Below are positions 47,545 through 58,600 of a DNA stretch of 64,000 bases, in pieces. The notes beneath the pieces are model-generated. The model saw only the letters and a program-made list of their open reading frames with translations. It was not told where the DNA came from and did not search any database. Both the position numbers and the translations under genes were made by a program. The DNA is from Agriotes lineatus. Taxonomy: Eukaryota; Arthropoda; Insecta; Coleoptera; Elateridae. Location of the stretch: assembly GCA_940337035.1 (NCBI GenBank), contig OW679197.1, forward strand, positions 59,789,903 to 59,853,902, given 5' to 3'. Within the stretch, counting starts at the first letter, position 1, and each line of letters begins with the position of its first letter.

Positions 47545-47990
47545 AGGAGAATGTTATTCTTGGAAATCGATTTTCGAAACTGAGTTACAAAGAGCTTATA
47601 GAAAACCGTAGGAAAATTCAGCTACTCGTTGATAACAGTCCGGAATGGTTGATCAACAGAACATTAAAACTTATATTCTGGATAATCTAGAGATTTTGCA
47701 AAAAGCTTGGAATCAAGTTGCGATAACAATTCCGAACTGCTTTCGCTATAAAAAAATTCAACAAGGGAACTCAGAATGTCAAAACTCAAAAAGAATTGAC
47801 CAAGTTCTGGTGCAAAAGATTTTTTTTTGTTGAAGTCGTTAGAAGTGGAAGAATTTGCAACTATTGATCATATTTGAATAACGGTTGATATCTACGTAGA
47901 CGCTGACATCGTGAAACAAGTTCAAATTGAGACGGAGCAGATTTTTTTCATTCTGTAAGTGCGTGATGTAGTCAATATGACACTTCCACG
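47545..47990 (+). pseudogene. Pogo/Tigger transposase C-terminal remnant
   Basis: KLSYKELIENRRKIQLLVDN (about 47585-47640), followed by S-P, matches the 'N-R-K-I-L-L-L-x-D-N-x-P-x-H' block with the second catalytic Asp of pogo-family DDE transposases. After a gap, AWNQVAITIPNCFRYKKI at about 47706-47759 matches the 'A-W-x-x-V-x-x-x-T-I-x-N-C-F-x-x-A-G-F' C-terminal block. A further frame contains DIYVDADIVKQVQ, like the acidic tail. The 'LPPNTTS..QP-x-D' region between them is deleted, and there are stops and shifts. It differs from the Tigger element at 35.9 kb, and no termini were found. Confidence 0.72.
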
Positions 47991-48468
47991 CAGGCGATGG
48001 AAAAGTTTTATGTGTTAAAATTGAAAATTACATACTTCTTTACAAGTTAAACCTTTACAAGTATGAAATATACAGTGTGTTTCACTTTACATGGAAGCAC
48101 CCCTGTATTTTCTTTGTTTTTGTATGAATCGATTTGAATTTTTTACCAGTTGTACAACCCACCAAGAGGCATCTATTCATGTCCTTGAGTGCAAATGACG
48201 TTTTTGGCCTTGACTACTACGATCAAGAACTTGGGTCGTATTGTCAATATTTTGCATCGCTTTAGAGTTACAGCAAAAAGTTATTAAGAAAAGTTGTTTA
48301 GAATCAAAAGAATACCCGAAATACCGATTTTCGTTTAATAATTCGAAGTTTTAATTTTTATCCATAAATTTGTCCAAGTCCCAAATTTCAACTTTTAATT
48401 TGGTATCAAATGGTGCCATAGAGAAACAACATTTTTATTATTGTTGCAAACGTCATTAGCTTTTAATA

Positions 48469-48615
48469 ATGGCTGAATTACGTTTAACTGTAGCTGAGAA
48501 ACAAGAAATAATTAGAATTACTGGTAAAAATGCAAGATCCAATAGAGAAGTAGCTAGAATATTTAATGGAAGGCATCCAGGGCGTGCACCTTTTTTCCTG
48601 GCACTTAGTTTCTGA
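48469..48615 (+). pseudogene. Transposase-like HTH N-terminus, left arm copy
   Basis: A 48-codon frame starting MAELRLTVAEKQEIIRITGK and continuing ARSNREVARIFNGRHPGR. It looks like an N-terminal helix-turn-helix of insect transposon proteins of the DUF4817-like type: a 'A-E-x-x-E-I-I-R-I-x-G' helix, then 'N-R-x-V-A-R-x-F-N-x-R-H-P-G-R'. The frame leaves the palindrome arm after about 41 codons and ends quickly, so it is truncated by the rearrangement. The start Met is the same in both arm copies, which supports it as the genuine start. Confidence 0.65.
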
Positions 48616-48658
48616 CGACGCAAGCAGCGGCAAATTTTCGATGGTGCAATAGCTACAT

Positions 48659-48934
48659 TTAATGCCATATCTCAGGAGGATTAGCGTCATAAACCGCCAA
48701 AATCATTGCCTCCGAGGGATGCTCTCGAACTATTCTTCTTGGTTTGGCGTTAACGATATTTCCAGTTAAATTAAAAAGTTGATTAATTTTTGAAACAGTT
48801 CCAGGATAAAGAGGTGCACGCCCTGGATGTCTTCCATTAAATATTCTAGCTACTTCTCTATTGGATCTTGCATTTTCACCATTAATTCTAATTATTTCTA
48901 CTTTCTCAGCTACAGTTAAACGTAATTCAGCCAT
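48659..48934 (-). pseudogene. Transposase-like HTH N-terminus, right arm copy, longer
   Basis: This 91-codon frame begins MAELRLTVAEKVEIIRINGE and runs ARSNREVARIFNGRHPGRAP, as in the left arm copy. It continues through the loop with TVSKINQLFNLTGNIVNAKP and RRIVREHPSEAMILAVYDAN. The extension, with a second helix and a basic 'N-A-K-P-R-R' segment, is what an intact N-terminal DNA-binding region of this protein type would look like. A normal protein would continue into a DDE nuclease, which is absent; past 48659 the minus strand has only short frames. Identity to a named family is inferred from recall. Confidence 0.65.
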
Positions 48935-49422
48935 TATTAAAAGCTAATGACGTTTGCAACAATAATAAAGATGTTGTTTCTCCATGGCACCATTTGATAC
49001 CAAATTAAAAGTTGAAATTTGGGACTTTGACAAATTTATGGATAAAAATTAAAAATTCGAATTATTAAACGAAAATCGGTATTTGGGGTATTCTTTTGAT
49101 TCTAAACAACTTTGCTTAATAACTTTTTGCTGTAACTCTAACGCGAAGCAAAATATTGACAATACGACCCATGTTCTTGATCGTAGTAGGCAAGGCCAAA
49201 ACCGTCTTCTGCGCTCAAGGACATGAATATATGCCTCTTGGTGAGTTGTACAACTGGTAAAAAATTCAAATCGATTCATACAAAAACAAAGAAAATACAG
49301 GGGTGCTTCCATGTAAAGTGAAACACACTGTATATTTCTGTTGGTAAATTGTTTTTTTCCAAAAAAAGAGCAATGCGATATGTACGGAATACACCTAGGG
49401 GTGTGTGCATAGATACTAAGCT

Positions 49423-50154
49423 TGTAACGTTTCGCCCAACGGGAACGCGTTTTTCTGAATTAAAATTAATTCGCGCGTTCTCCCCTAGCGATTTTTATGT
49501 TTCTTATCAAAGTTTGAATCTTTAGAACGCCCGACCAGCGATAAAAATACGTCATCGAAGAGGCGCAGGTCCCCGTTTGCGCGGTTCTCCCACTCAGAAT
49601 GTGCGAAGTGGTTGCTAGATGCACGAAGTACGAAGAGGGGACATAAAAGCGGCTTCACGACCGATTCACGAAGCATTCATTTCCGAGATTCCCTACGGCA
49701 TTTCCCTCCAGCATTCCTTCCTGCATTCAAACTCAGTATCCACCCAGTCCAGATCATCCCCAATCCTGTCCGTCCCGTCCGATTAATAGAGAATTTTTCC
49801 CTCACACTTTAAATTCCTGCATTCTGAATTTACCTGTAGCTAAGTCGAACCGAAAACTGCAAACTAGGAGGCCGTGTATCTAGCTAAAACGCGAACGATT
49901 CCTCGTCCTGAAAGCCAGTTCCTGGAGGCGACGACCTCTATCGAGAACCGCTTCACTGGTTTGCCCTGTTAATATTATAACCTGAATTCAGCCTAAATTT
50001 TTAGCCTAAGCTCCGTCAACAAATAGCTGTAACAATTTCCTGGAACACATGTTGGAGGCGACGACTCGTTCACGAGGCCGTTTCGCATGCTTCTCGTAAT
50101 AATTAAGCCAGCTAAATAGCGTAACTATATCCGACCTGGCCGTGTAAGATTACA
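49423..50154 (+). mobile_element. Candidate LTR with TGTAA...TTACA ends
   Basis: It begins TGTAACGTTTCGCCC and ends TAAGATTACA, giving the short inverted TGTAA/TTACA of LTRs. It contains a TATA-like ACATAAAAGCGG at about 49640 and is richer in GC and CpG than its surroundings. GGAGGCGACGAC occurs twice (about 49925 and 50053). Eight bases after the end, TGGCCCGGCACA could be a tRNA primer-binding site, but I cannot assign the tRNA. No second LTR was found, so it may be a fragment. Target duplication not seen. Confidence 0.42.
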
Positions 50155-50956
50155 TATTATTGTGGCCCGGCACATCGCCAATCTTAGAGGCCGTTTAAAG
50201 TTGCTTTTAATATTTGTTGACTACAGAGATTTACTCACCGATCAAACAAGATCCTACAGCATCCCCGGAGGGCAAGCGCTGTGCGGACGTTTTCCCGACG
50301 TCCGCTCTCGACTCGAAGCTGAGCCCTAGGTGGAATCCACCGTCGACTTCTCATTCTTTCACACCCCGCACAAACACAACACCAACTTCACAGGGGGCTT
50401 GCCGAATCTCCCGCACGACCCGGTGTTGTATGTAAATAACCCTGACATAGCCAAATTAACCTACATTTGCAGTTACACGTGCCTTTGACATTGTGACCGA
50501 GATTCAAGTTTAACGGTTGGCATCCCTAGGACTAATTTCGACGGCCCGATTTCCTGACCAGTGGTGTCCCGTCGATCTACCAGGGCTCAAACTGTAGGGC
50601 CACAAACGCACGGATGTATGACGGGTTGCAGTGACGCTGGGTGTTCGCAACAGGACGTCTCCTATATATACCAATTTTATTGTAAAATACATTTTATTTT
50701 GTTCTATTGGATAAAGCCTATGTTTGTAAATATATTTTGAACTATAATTAAACTGTCTAAAATTATCCTGGTGTTTGTTTGCTGGTCTCATAGTGGATAT
50801 CTGTCTGAACCAAATTAACTCCGACTGAGAGAGCTACCCGATGGTGATTAATTAATTCAACGCCCTTATTAGCAGAAGGGCGGAATGTTACAAGCTGTGT
50901 ATAGTATATGTAGATGTAGAAGTATTTCTGTGTAAAATATGTAATAAAGCATCCGG
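50155..50956. other. GC-balanced sequence, possible retroelement leader
   Basis: A frame at 50214-50435 on the plus strand is rich in Pro, Thr and Ser and has no recognisable motif. The order after the candidate LTR would suit a retroelement leader or Gag start, but nothing confirms it. Sequence from about 50660 is AT-rich. Confidence 0.3.
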
Positions 50957-51087
50957 TATACAGATTGTCTACAGTTACTAGGTACACACGGTAACTAGAT
51001 ACAGAGATGGTTTGTTTGGCTTAAAATTTTAAACCGTCTCTGTATCTAGTTACCGTGTGTACTTAGTACCTGTAGATAATATGTATA
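50957..51087. mobile_element. Hairpin MITE of ~127 bp, TA target
   Basis: TATACAGATTGTCTACAG on the left is complementary with few differences to CTGTAGATAATATGTATA on the right. The inner arms pair closely (ACACACGGTAACTAGATACA with TGTATCTAGTTACCGTGTGT), leaving a loop of about 17 bp around 51014-51030. TA may be the target duplication. Confidence 0.85.
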
Positions 51088-53175
51088 AAAAAATCTGTTG
51101 AAAAATAATTTTTAATTTGTCCATGCACGCTTACATCTCGAATTACGCCACTCTAGGACAACGACCAAAATCGCTGGCCACTGCAAAGACACTATAACCG
51201 AGTTGTACTGTATTTTACCATTCTATCATTTAAACTTTGTTGTTCGACCTGCATTATGGTTTTTGACCGTTTATCAGAATTTATGGAACCAGTTATTACT
51301 TCTCCTATAAAATAAGGTTAAGCATGCTTGCGACCAAATAAATAAAAATAAAAATTTTATTTCAAATTAGAATTGAATAATCGTATATATGTTAAAATTG
51401 TTGAGTCATATCGGGTTCAATCTATCATTTTTATAATGATATAAGTAAATTTACACATTGAAATCACAATTTTACACTATTTTTTACCTAAATATCTTTA
51501 TAAACCTGCAGAGTTTGAAAGAACGGGTTAGTTTTTAACGAACCCAATTCTGTAATTCTGTCCCGAAAGGGCTGTTGAACGGCGTAGCGCAAACAAATAG
51601 AAGTTTTCCGCAATGGTTACCAAGAAACAAAATAATTTTAGAATAGGGATAATTTCAGCAAGCGTCATAAAAAAGTGTAGGATATTAAATTTATATAAAA
51701 ACCAAAATATTTATTGAAAACTCCATAAAAAATTATCAATTATCATCTTTAAAAATAATTTTTAGCGAAAAAGCTGTGTGATACTCCATATCTATGCCAT
51801 AGTTAAAATTAAGCTTAAAATTAAAGCTTTTTGTTAGATGATGTAATCGTTAAAGTTCCAAATACAAAGTTTGAGTGAAATGCATTACGTGCTTATCCAT
51901 TCAAATCCAGTTATTTTTTATAGACAAACTTTTAAAATTCCTATCCTACAACTGTAAATTTTTGCATAACCACTGAACGACGCTTACGCTACTATGAACA
52001 AGTAAAACTAACCACGCGACGAAGGCCGCAAAAGAAATGTACCGGTAACACTTGAAGCCAGAAGTCATAAAATGGGTGCAACATAAACATAAAATCAGTT
52101 TATAGGTGCGCAGAGCTGTGTAACTCGGCTAACACGATAGCCGAACATCTCCGGGGATGCCCTGTGGGCCGCGACATCAGAAACTTCTAAGTAGATCTAC
52201 ACGCGGCTCAATATCCTCCCTCGAGAAAAGTGATAGGTTGTTATAATGAATAATATAATGCGGTATCTCCTTTCTTCCCTTAATAGCCTGCTTGGTTTAA
52301 CGAATTGGTTATTATACGTGGCAAATCGGATTCTGCTCGGCATCGGATTCCATTTCGCTGCCTAATTTGGAGGAATGAATTTTTATTGCACTCGGGATTA
52401 TTGTCCTGCCTTTACGATCAAATTGGGCAGATTACGCCGACTTGTTTATGGTAGGTCTTTGAACAATGCTGAAAATAGCTCAAAGCTGCTTTATCCTAAT
52501 ATAAAATCAATTGTACGCTATTAAAGAAACTATCATTTCTACACAATGATTCCGTCTTATTCTCAAACCTTAAAACATGTACCAATTTTCAATCTATTAA
52601 AGGCTTTGGCCAGCTGAGTCATCGCTCTTTATTTTAGTAGTATTTTTAGCATTGTTCCTGTTGTATATTGCAGCCACTAAGGTTACTCCAGTAAAAAATA
52701 ATAAGATTTAGTAAAGCATGGGCTCCTGGTATTCACGATGTGTCACCAACATAGTCATCGGCTGATCACGCGCCACCAACTCCAAGCGCACTGGACAAGA
52801 ACGTCCAATTGCATTAGGCCGTTCCGTGCTGTGGGCGCAGAAAACTTTAAATACAATCACAGCAGGCTACTTCTAGCTTTTAGAGCAACTTTGATTGTGA
52901 TGATGCAAGCTGCAATGTTTTCTATGGGTGTACAAACAGGAAAAGAGCATAAATATCTTAGTTTACGCGGTATTCCGACAACACGGGCAAGTCATCCATG
53001 CTCGTAGAAATAATTTTTACAAAATAAATTCTTATTTGGGTTCACAAGCTGTAAGGCATGCAACCAAAACTTGCTGGTAGTTTATTCTCAAAGACGACGC
53101 GGTCTAAGCTGAAATTTTAATATTGATTACTGGAGTAATCGCAAAAGCCTCAAACGGTACAAATTACAGCATTTA
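51088..53175. other. No gene recognised
   Basis: TGTAGGATA (about 51678) and TATCCTACA (about 51945) with nearby CGTC/GACG blocks form a weak inverted repeat about 280 bp apart, possibly an old element. The frame at 52738-53007 on the plus strand matches nothing I know. Confidence 0.4.
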
Positions 53176-53453
53176 CTGGCATGACCGAGCTCTGTAGACT
53201 AGTGGTTACTACGCCTGCTTAGCATTCGGGAGGCCGCAGGATCGATTCCCGTGACCGTCTGCTCTGAGGCAAATTCCGGGGCAGCACTTCTCCACCTTTC
53301 CTGGCCCCCTTCCATTCTCCACCCCTGCTTTCTCTCACCCATACTAGAATTCCCATTCTTGGCTGAAGAGGGACGCAAGATCCCTATAGCAGCCCGCCTC
53401 CAGTTGAGGAAATTGAGATGAGGCTGAACCTCTACCTTTACCTACCTGGCATG
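53176..53453 (+). mobile_element. tRNA-derived SINE with 8-bp target duplication
   Basis: The body spans 53184-53445 and is flanked by CTGGCATG (53176-53183 and 53446-53453). The head carries a box A (TAGACTAGTGG, about 53195-53205) and a box B (GGATCGATTCC, about 53239-53249). The body is C/T-rich with CCCCTTCCATTCTCCACCCC, and it ends near CCTCTACCTTTACCTAC. It is a different family from the SINEs at 14.6 and 59.1 kb. Confidence 0.88.
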
Positions 53454-53662
53454 GGTGAACGCTTTCAATGTGAGTGCGATTGTTATTTTGCTGGTCCAGT
53501 TTTATTATCTGGTCTTATTATAAATAATACTACGCTGCACGAGGAATTTCCATACAAAAAATTAAATTGTATTTAATAATGTTTTACATAAACCAAACGC
53601 CGTGATTTAGGAATTGTCTCGTGGTGTAGCAATGTTTTGCCAGCCACATCCTAACTAGGATG
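53454..53662. other. Spacer, nothing recognised
   Basis: Short AT-rich stretch between the SINE and the 45-bp palindrome. Confidence 0.4.
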
Positions 53663-53725
53663 GAGTGGGTTAGAGACCCTGTATATAGTTAGATAAAACT
53701 ATATACAGGGACTCTAGAGTGGGTT
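53663..53725. mobile_element. 45-bp palindromic insert with 9-bp direct repeat
   Basis: GAGTGGGTT occurs at 53663-53671 and 53717-53725. Between them, AGAGACCCTGTATATAGTT pairs with ACTATATACAGGGACTCT around AGATAAA. The whole insert (53672-53716) is a single hairpin. It is far smaller than usual MITEs; the end motif CCCTGTATA resembles the TACAGGG ends of the foldback element at 38.09 kb. Confidence 0.75.
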
Positions 53726-55378
53726 GTCCGGCAGCGTCACTTCTTCGAAACGGTCCAAACCAGATGATCTGCAGCTGTTTTAGTAAATCCCTAAACCACA
53801 TATTTCCCATAAAAAGAAATAAAAATCAAAAATTGGTGTTTACACTAAGTATATGTCTGTAGTTAAAATACCATTAAGAAGAACATAATTATTACACGTG
53901 TAGTCAAAGAGAATTCGCGACACTTACACAATGTCAGTTCAAATAAAGTTATAAGAGGTATAAACCTATAATATTATACATATAAGTTTCTATCTTGTAA
54001 TTTGTAGTCGATGTGACGTTAATTTTATTCTGCGTTTTGTATTAATTTTATTAATTATATATGTAGAATGGTTTATGTCTGTACATAGCTCTGTTGGCAA
54101 AAATTAATTAAAATAAACTAAATAAAGTGCGAACAGTTACATGGTTTCCTCGCAAGCCTCTTCAATATCAAACGTCTTCCAACCGCCATCGCCAGTGAAA
54201 CCGCAGCGATGCCGGGGCACGAAAGTTAGAACTCCCATCTGTGAGGTTCATCACGCTGTAAACCGAAAATTCGCACAATAGCCCTATGCATCTGAATTAT
54301 TATACATTGCAATTCATGTAAGACCGATAACAAGCGCTTCAAATGCTCCAGTCCTCCGGCGTATCGTACCTAAAACACTTTACAGCAAGATCTAGCATAT
54401 AGGAATGAGCTGTTTGAAAGTTCTGCATTTCAACGTAACACGAACAACTCAACCATGAAGAACGCAAATAGGTACCTAAAGTTGTACAATCCTAGATAGC
54501 AAGCGACCAGAAAAAGTTACAAGAACTGTGGAGAAGCAGCCCAAAACTGAATGGTCGATTGTGCGTGCTTTGTTCCAGGTAGAGATTTGCAATCACACAG
54601 AGTAAAAATTCATCGAACAGCCTCAGAAGTAAGGTAATTGCAAGCGTAGCTTAACAAGACACTTAAAACCTCTTACAGATATATTCTTCAGGTACTTCAC
54701 CTAGTGCTAACAAAGCCCAAAAGGAATATCAGAGATAAAAAGAAGACTGAAATGCTCATCAAAACATCACGCAACGTGCAAGACGAGCCCAGATTGACGT
54801 AGCGAAGTTGAAAGGAGGCTACAAGTGAGTTTTGTTTCTGATATACTTTCTAATCCTGGCATAGCCAGATTAACTTCAGCAACTGCATTGTTAGGCCTTT
54901 TTACATCTAAGATTCTGGGCAATCTTTCAAAGCAGCATCAAACAACACAATAGGTACACTTGGGTGCAATTTGCCGGCCGCCGCGCCGGCTCAATCGGTA
55001 GTAGGCCGCGGGATGAATGACAGCAACAATAATATCGGTAGAGTTTTTATTAAATATAAAAAGCCCAGAGCGCCAACAATTTTTGAAGTTACGACAATTG
55101 CACCCCGGTGAACTATGGAGAAATTGTAAACTCTATACCTAGCACGCAATACTTCCTGAAAGATAACTTCAATAAAGGCAAACGAACCGTAGCTAACACA
55201 ACTCGTATAAAGATAATTTAAAATCGTTTAATTTCATGCAGAAATACAATATATATCTTTTACATTGACTAACTTATAACTAGCATGAAATGAAAGGCGA
55301 GGACCTCCCTAATTAAATATCACATGCACTAAATGTACTTACAGTTTTGACAGAACATTGGGGTTACAACATATTAAA
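53726..55378. other. No gene recognised
   Basis: AT-rich with no assignable coding sequence. GCCGGCCGCCGCGCCGGC at about 54974-54991 is a GC-only palindrome in an otherwise AT-rich area. GAGCGCCAACAATTTT at 55068, read on the other strand, resembles the TTGTTGGCGCTC of the LTR-like end at 21.0 kb, which hints at another old LTR. Confidence 0.35.
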
Positions 55379-55549
55379 ATGGGCAACCTCACCAGCTGCT
55401 CGTCGCGACAGACTTGGAGCTCTGATTCTGGACGTCGCTGCAATCGTACTTCGACGTCGGCAGAAAACGTTTCGCGGTCGACGGTGGCCGTTTTGGCCGG
55501 CAATAACAGCGCCGCTCCCACAGGTCGAAAGGCCAAACCTCGGGGTTAA
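55379..55549 (+). CDS. Candidate first exon or small ORF, CpG-rich
   Basis: A 56-codon frame starts at ATGGGC (55379) in the context AAAATGG, a good animal start context, and reads MGNLTSCSSRQTWSSDSGRR, later ending GRKAKPRG before TAA at 55547-55549. The MGNLTSC start fits N-myristoylation at Gly2 with a nearby Cys that could be palmitoylated, as in membrane-anchored signalling proteins. The segment 55380-55730 has many CpG steps in an AT-rich area. CACAG/GTCGAA near 55520 could be a splice donor, which would make this a first coding exon. Against it, another frame (55347-55718) is longer through the same DNA, and I recognise no family. Inference only. Confidence 0.25.
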   Translation: MGNLTSCSSRQTWSSDSGRRCNRTSTSAENVSRSTVAVLAGNNSAAPTGRKAKPRG

Positions 55550-56067
55550 TTACAGCCCACAGTACGGTACCCTCTTGTGCCCTAACTGTGCGCCGGCGAC
55601 AAGGAGAAGCGGTTCCGTGGAGGCTCGACAGATCGCCTCGCTAACTTTGCTGCACGTGGCCAAAAGGTCCAGCGACTTCAGAGCGAAAACGCAATTTGTG
55701 ACAAGTACGGCTCGATGACGAAATGTTGCCTAGTATGACTTGCCGTAAGAGGGAAAACAAAGGTTCTAATAGAACACGCACGGGCAGGCTTCCTAGCGCG
55801 AAATAGTTACTCACCCCAGGTGGTGTTTGGGCGCAGAAAAGAACAGCTCGAGTGTGCTAACACCGATATATCCGCCGCTAAACCTAAACTGTTGCATAAA
55901 AACAGTTTTGGACACGAGAGTGATCAGTATCTACATTCAAAACAATACATTTGGGTTTGAAGATGTTTAAACAATTATAGCAATCTAGTTCTGGTTCTGT
56001 TTTACTAATTCTATATTAACTATTTACTTTAGTTGTTTTCCAATATATTGCAATGAACACTTTTAAA
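55550..56067. other. CpG-rich then AT-rich, no gene recognised
   Basis: The CpG-rich patch continues to about 55730 and may be a promoter-proximal or transcribed region. After about 55900 it is ordinary AT-rich sequence. Confidence 0.3.
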
Positions 56068-56290
56068 GTCTCTAAAATTATAATAGCAATTAATAACATT
56101 TCAAACATCCCAAAATATTATTTTACAAAATATTCTATAAATGTGCTAGTTTAATTTTTCCAAATTGTATGAATAGCATTGACTTTGAGTTAATAATTTA
56201 TAAAAACCCTATTAAAAATAGTATTAGCCTTGATTGAAACATAAAATGTAATCAGAGCAAGCATAGAAGTAATGAATAACAATGCAAGAT
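56068..56290 (+). repeat. Dispersed repeat, copy 2
   Basis: Same repeat as 45440-45660, in the same orientation, with blocks TTATTTTACAAAATATTCTA and TGTGCTAGTTTAATTTTTCC. Divergence includes small deletions. Non-coding. Confidence 0.8.
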
Positions 56291-57067
56291 GAATGAACAC
56301 AATAAAGAAGGAGGAAGTAAAGCCAAGCTGTGAGGTGTGTTATTTTGGCTTCAACACAAATAATCCATTTATAAACGAGTAAATACCAATTTTTCCCAAT
56401 TAAGCGTTTTATAAATAGAGCAGTATCTTATGGGTAGGCTATAGAAGGGTTGATTTAATTCGTAGCACCCCTACAGGAGTTTTAAAAGTGTTGAACAGTA
56501 CGTTAACTTGTAGCTGGTGTTCCTGTAGCGGTTTTTAGAGCTGTTGAGAGATTAACATAGCCCTGGAAGTGGGACGGAAGCAGCCACATTCGTGCTGAAC
56601 AGTGCGGAGCCCTAGGACTGGGGCAAAGACAGAGTGGTAAGCAGTTTTGAAGTGGTGCAAGGTGCAAGCGGCAGAAAAGCCCCAACTTGTTTTGATAAAT
56701 TGTGGTTGGAGCATCATGTTTGTAAAGTAGTTCCCATCAGTGGAAATATCTCATTTTGTAGGGGTTCTATTGCATGAACAACATGTGGCTAAAACTATTA
56801 CTTTTAAAAATCATAGAAACCACGATAATTATTAATAGCAAATATCTTGCCTATTACATTCAATCATGTTTGCTAGGATGTAGAAAATCCAACCCTTCGA
56901 GATGATAGTCATGTATTTAAATAAAAATATAATAATAATAATATCAAATCATACACACATCATAACAATATAATACAGCCAGACTAGACGTATCGAAACG
57001 TTTAAAGTTGATGTCAGTAGGTGTATGTTACACACAGTCAATATGGGTTGTTTTATAAAATATGTTT
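56291..57067. other. No gene recognised
   Basis: Contains a short AAT microsatellite near 56929-56943. No coding sequence can be supported. Confidence 0.4.
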
Positions 57068-57410
57068 TGCCGGGCTGCGTTGCTCAGTGGTTAAGCATTC
57101 TGGCTACTGATCTAAGGGTCGAGAGTTCGATCCCCGATTCCGGGTTTTTAAAAATTAAAAAAGGTGGATGAAAATCTCTACAGAATGCCATCATTGATAT
57201 AAAGCTGTGGGTCCCATGTTACTACGATGTATAGCATGTAAAAGATCCCTTGCTATAGTTGGAACTCCTTAGTCTCGACAAAATTCTAAGTAGGGCTTTG
57301 ACCATATGACCAAAGCAGTTGGTTTCTAAGGTACCTGGTACTCCGCATGTCTAGACCTTGTCCATTACAAACAAAATCTTGTTTAGTCCACACAATCTAC
57401 TACTTTCCTA
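57068..57410 (+). mobile_element. tRNA-derived SINE
   Basis: The tRNA-like head at 57069-57150 has box A (TTGCTCAGTGGTT, about 57080-57092) and box B (GAGTTCGATCC, about 57123-57133), and CCGGG at both ends of the head could pair as an acceptor stem. The body contains GTGGGTCCCATGTTAC and GCATGTAAAAGATCCCTTGC, then GGAACTCCTTAGTCTCGACA. The last block resembles the 3' body of the SINEs at 25.4 and 59.1 kb. An A-rich TAAAAAAATATT closes it near 57410. No target duplication was established. Confidence 0.82.
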
Positions 57411-58400
57411 AAAAAATATTATGGGTTAAAAATGCCTTTAGAAAACGAAATATCACGTACTGAATCTTTAGTACAGATTGAATAAATCAACAAATTGATA
57501 AATTGGTCTTTAGAAGCTATACCTTTTATATTCCAGAAAAGTGTGGGTTCAAGCTCCTCTTCTATTTAATTCAAAATTGTCATAGCTACTTTTTAAATTT
57601 TCTATTTCAGTTCTGTTATACACATTTAGAAATAAAATCTTTCTCTAGTCCAACGGAAATGTAGTTACATTTTTGCCAGGAAATACCATGCCAAAGTGTT
57701 CTTGATCTTTGTTCAGTTAAAGGAGCAATAGTATTTGAAAAAAGATGGACGTGCTCTATCTCTGCGTGTTTGCATTCGAAAATGTATTGTTAGCTCAGCT
57801 GCTGACAAGATTAGTGGCTGCACCAGTTGCGTAACAATAATTCTGTGTTCCAACGCTACACCGGCTGCAGGGCAAAAGTTTCTTGCTGGTAATGTTCATT
57901 ATCCCTTATCTATGAATAATTACCTTCAACGTAGCCTCCACGTTAATATGAAACAAAATAATACGGCAGCGTACACGAAACATACCCGGAAATACCTTAT
58001 CATAAATGAAGCCATAATTTTAAGATGGCTTGTACAATTCCCACACTAGATTACGAATTGAAAAATACATAATTAATATTATTTCCTTTACCGAATTACA
58101 GCTACAACCGAGACTGTAGTGAGTGAATATTATGAAGCATAAATGCTCGTTTCTCATGAACACTGCAACAATTTTAGTTCATAAGTTACAATAAAATTAA
58201 ATAATATTGCAAATGCTATCGTAGGTTCATAAATTATTCATTTTAATAACGGAAACACAACAGCAACTATGTAAATGTAAAATATAGTTAAATTAAAAAA
58301 AAATAATAAAAGGTACGTTTTACTCTACTCATACGCTTTAGAATTGGATTACAAGCAAAATAAACTGCTCAAGTACAGGTCTAAAGAGTAGCTTCAGCAC
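57411..58400. other. No gene recognised
   Basis: The frame at 57735-58049 (plus) has no stop for about 100 codons but matches nothing I know and has no codon signal that I can judge. Confidence 0.35.
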
Positions 58401-58600
58401 TGCGAAAAATAAAGTGACCTTTGACATAGGTCGCCAACGGTTGACCTTTCGCCAAAACCAAATAGCGCATGAAGGTGCTCGAGACCTTAGCAACAACTTT
58501 GCCCCCTTTCAAAATTTCGATATCTGTAGCCGTTCGAAAGTTACAGGCGATCCAGACAGACACACGGACACACAGACAGACGGACAAAACGTTCGCATAA
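58401..58600. repeat. Low-complexity ACAGACAGACGGAC tract in a GC-balanced segment
   Basis: CAGACAGACACACGGACACA and then CAGACAGACGGACAAAA lie at about 58552-58590. Frames are open on both strands across the preceding 150 bp, which may reflect a known type of dispersed insect repeat rather than a gene. No termini found. Confidence 0.45.

Larger units (their letters stand above)
48065..49338. mobile_element. 1.27-kb palindrome with transposase N-terminus in both arms
   Basis: The left arm (48065-48593) and right arm (48812-49338) are near-complementary over about 528 bp around a 218-bp loop. Ends read GAAATATACAGTGTGTTTCA inward on both sides. TACAGTG termini flanked by TA suggest a TA-targeting element. 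Each arm contains the same start of an open frame (MAELRLTVAEK...), so the structure is an inverted duplication of one end of a transposon rather than ordinary terminal repeats. Confidence 0.88.

Noticed and set aside
57069..57150. tRNA gene
   Set aside because: The cloverleaf is incomplete and the sequence runs into a SINE body, so a functional tRNA is unlikely.
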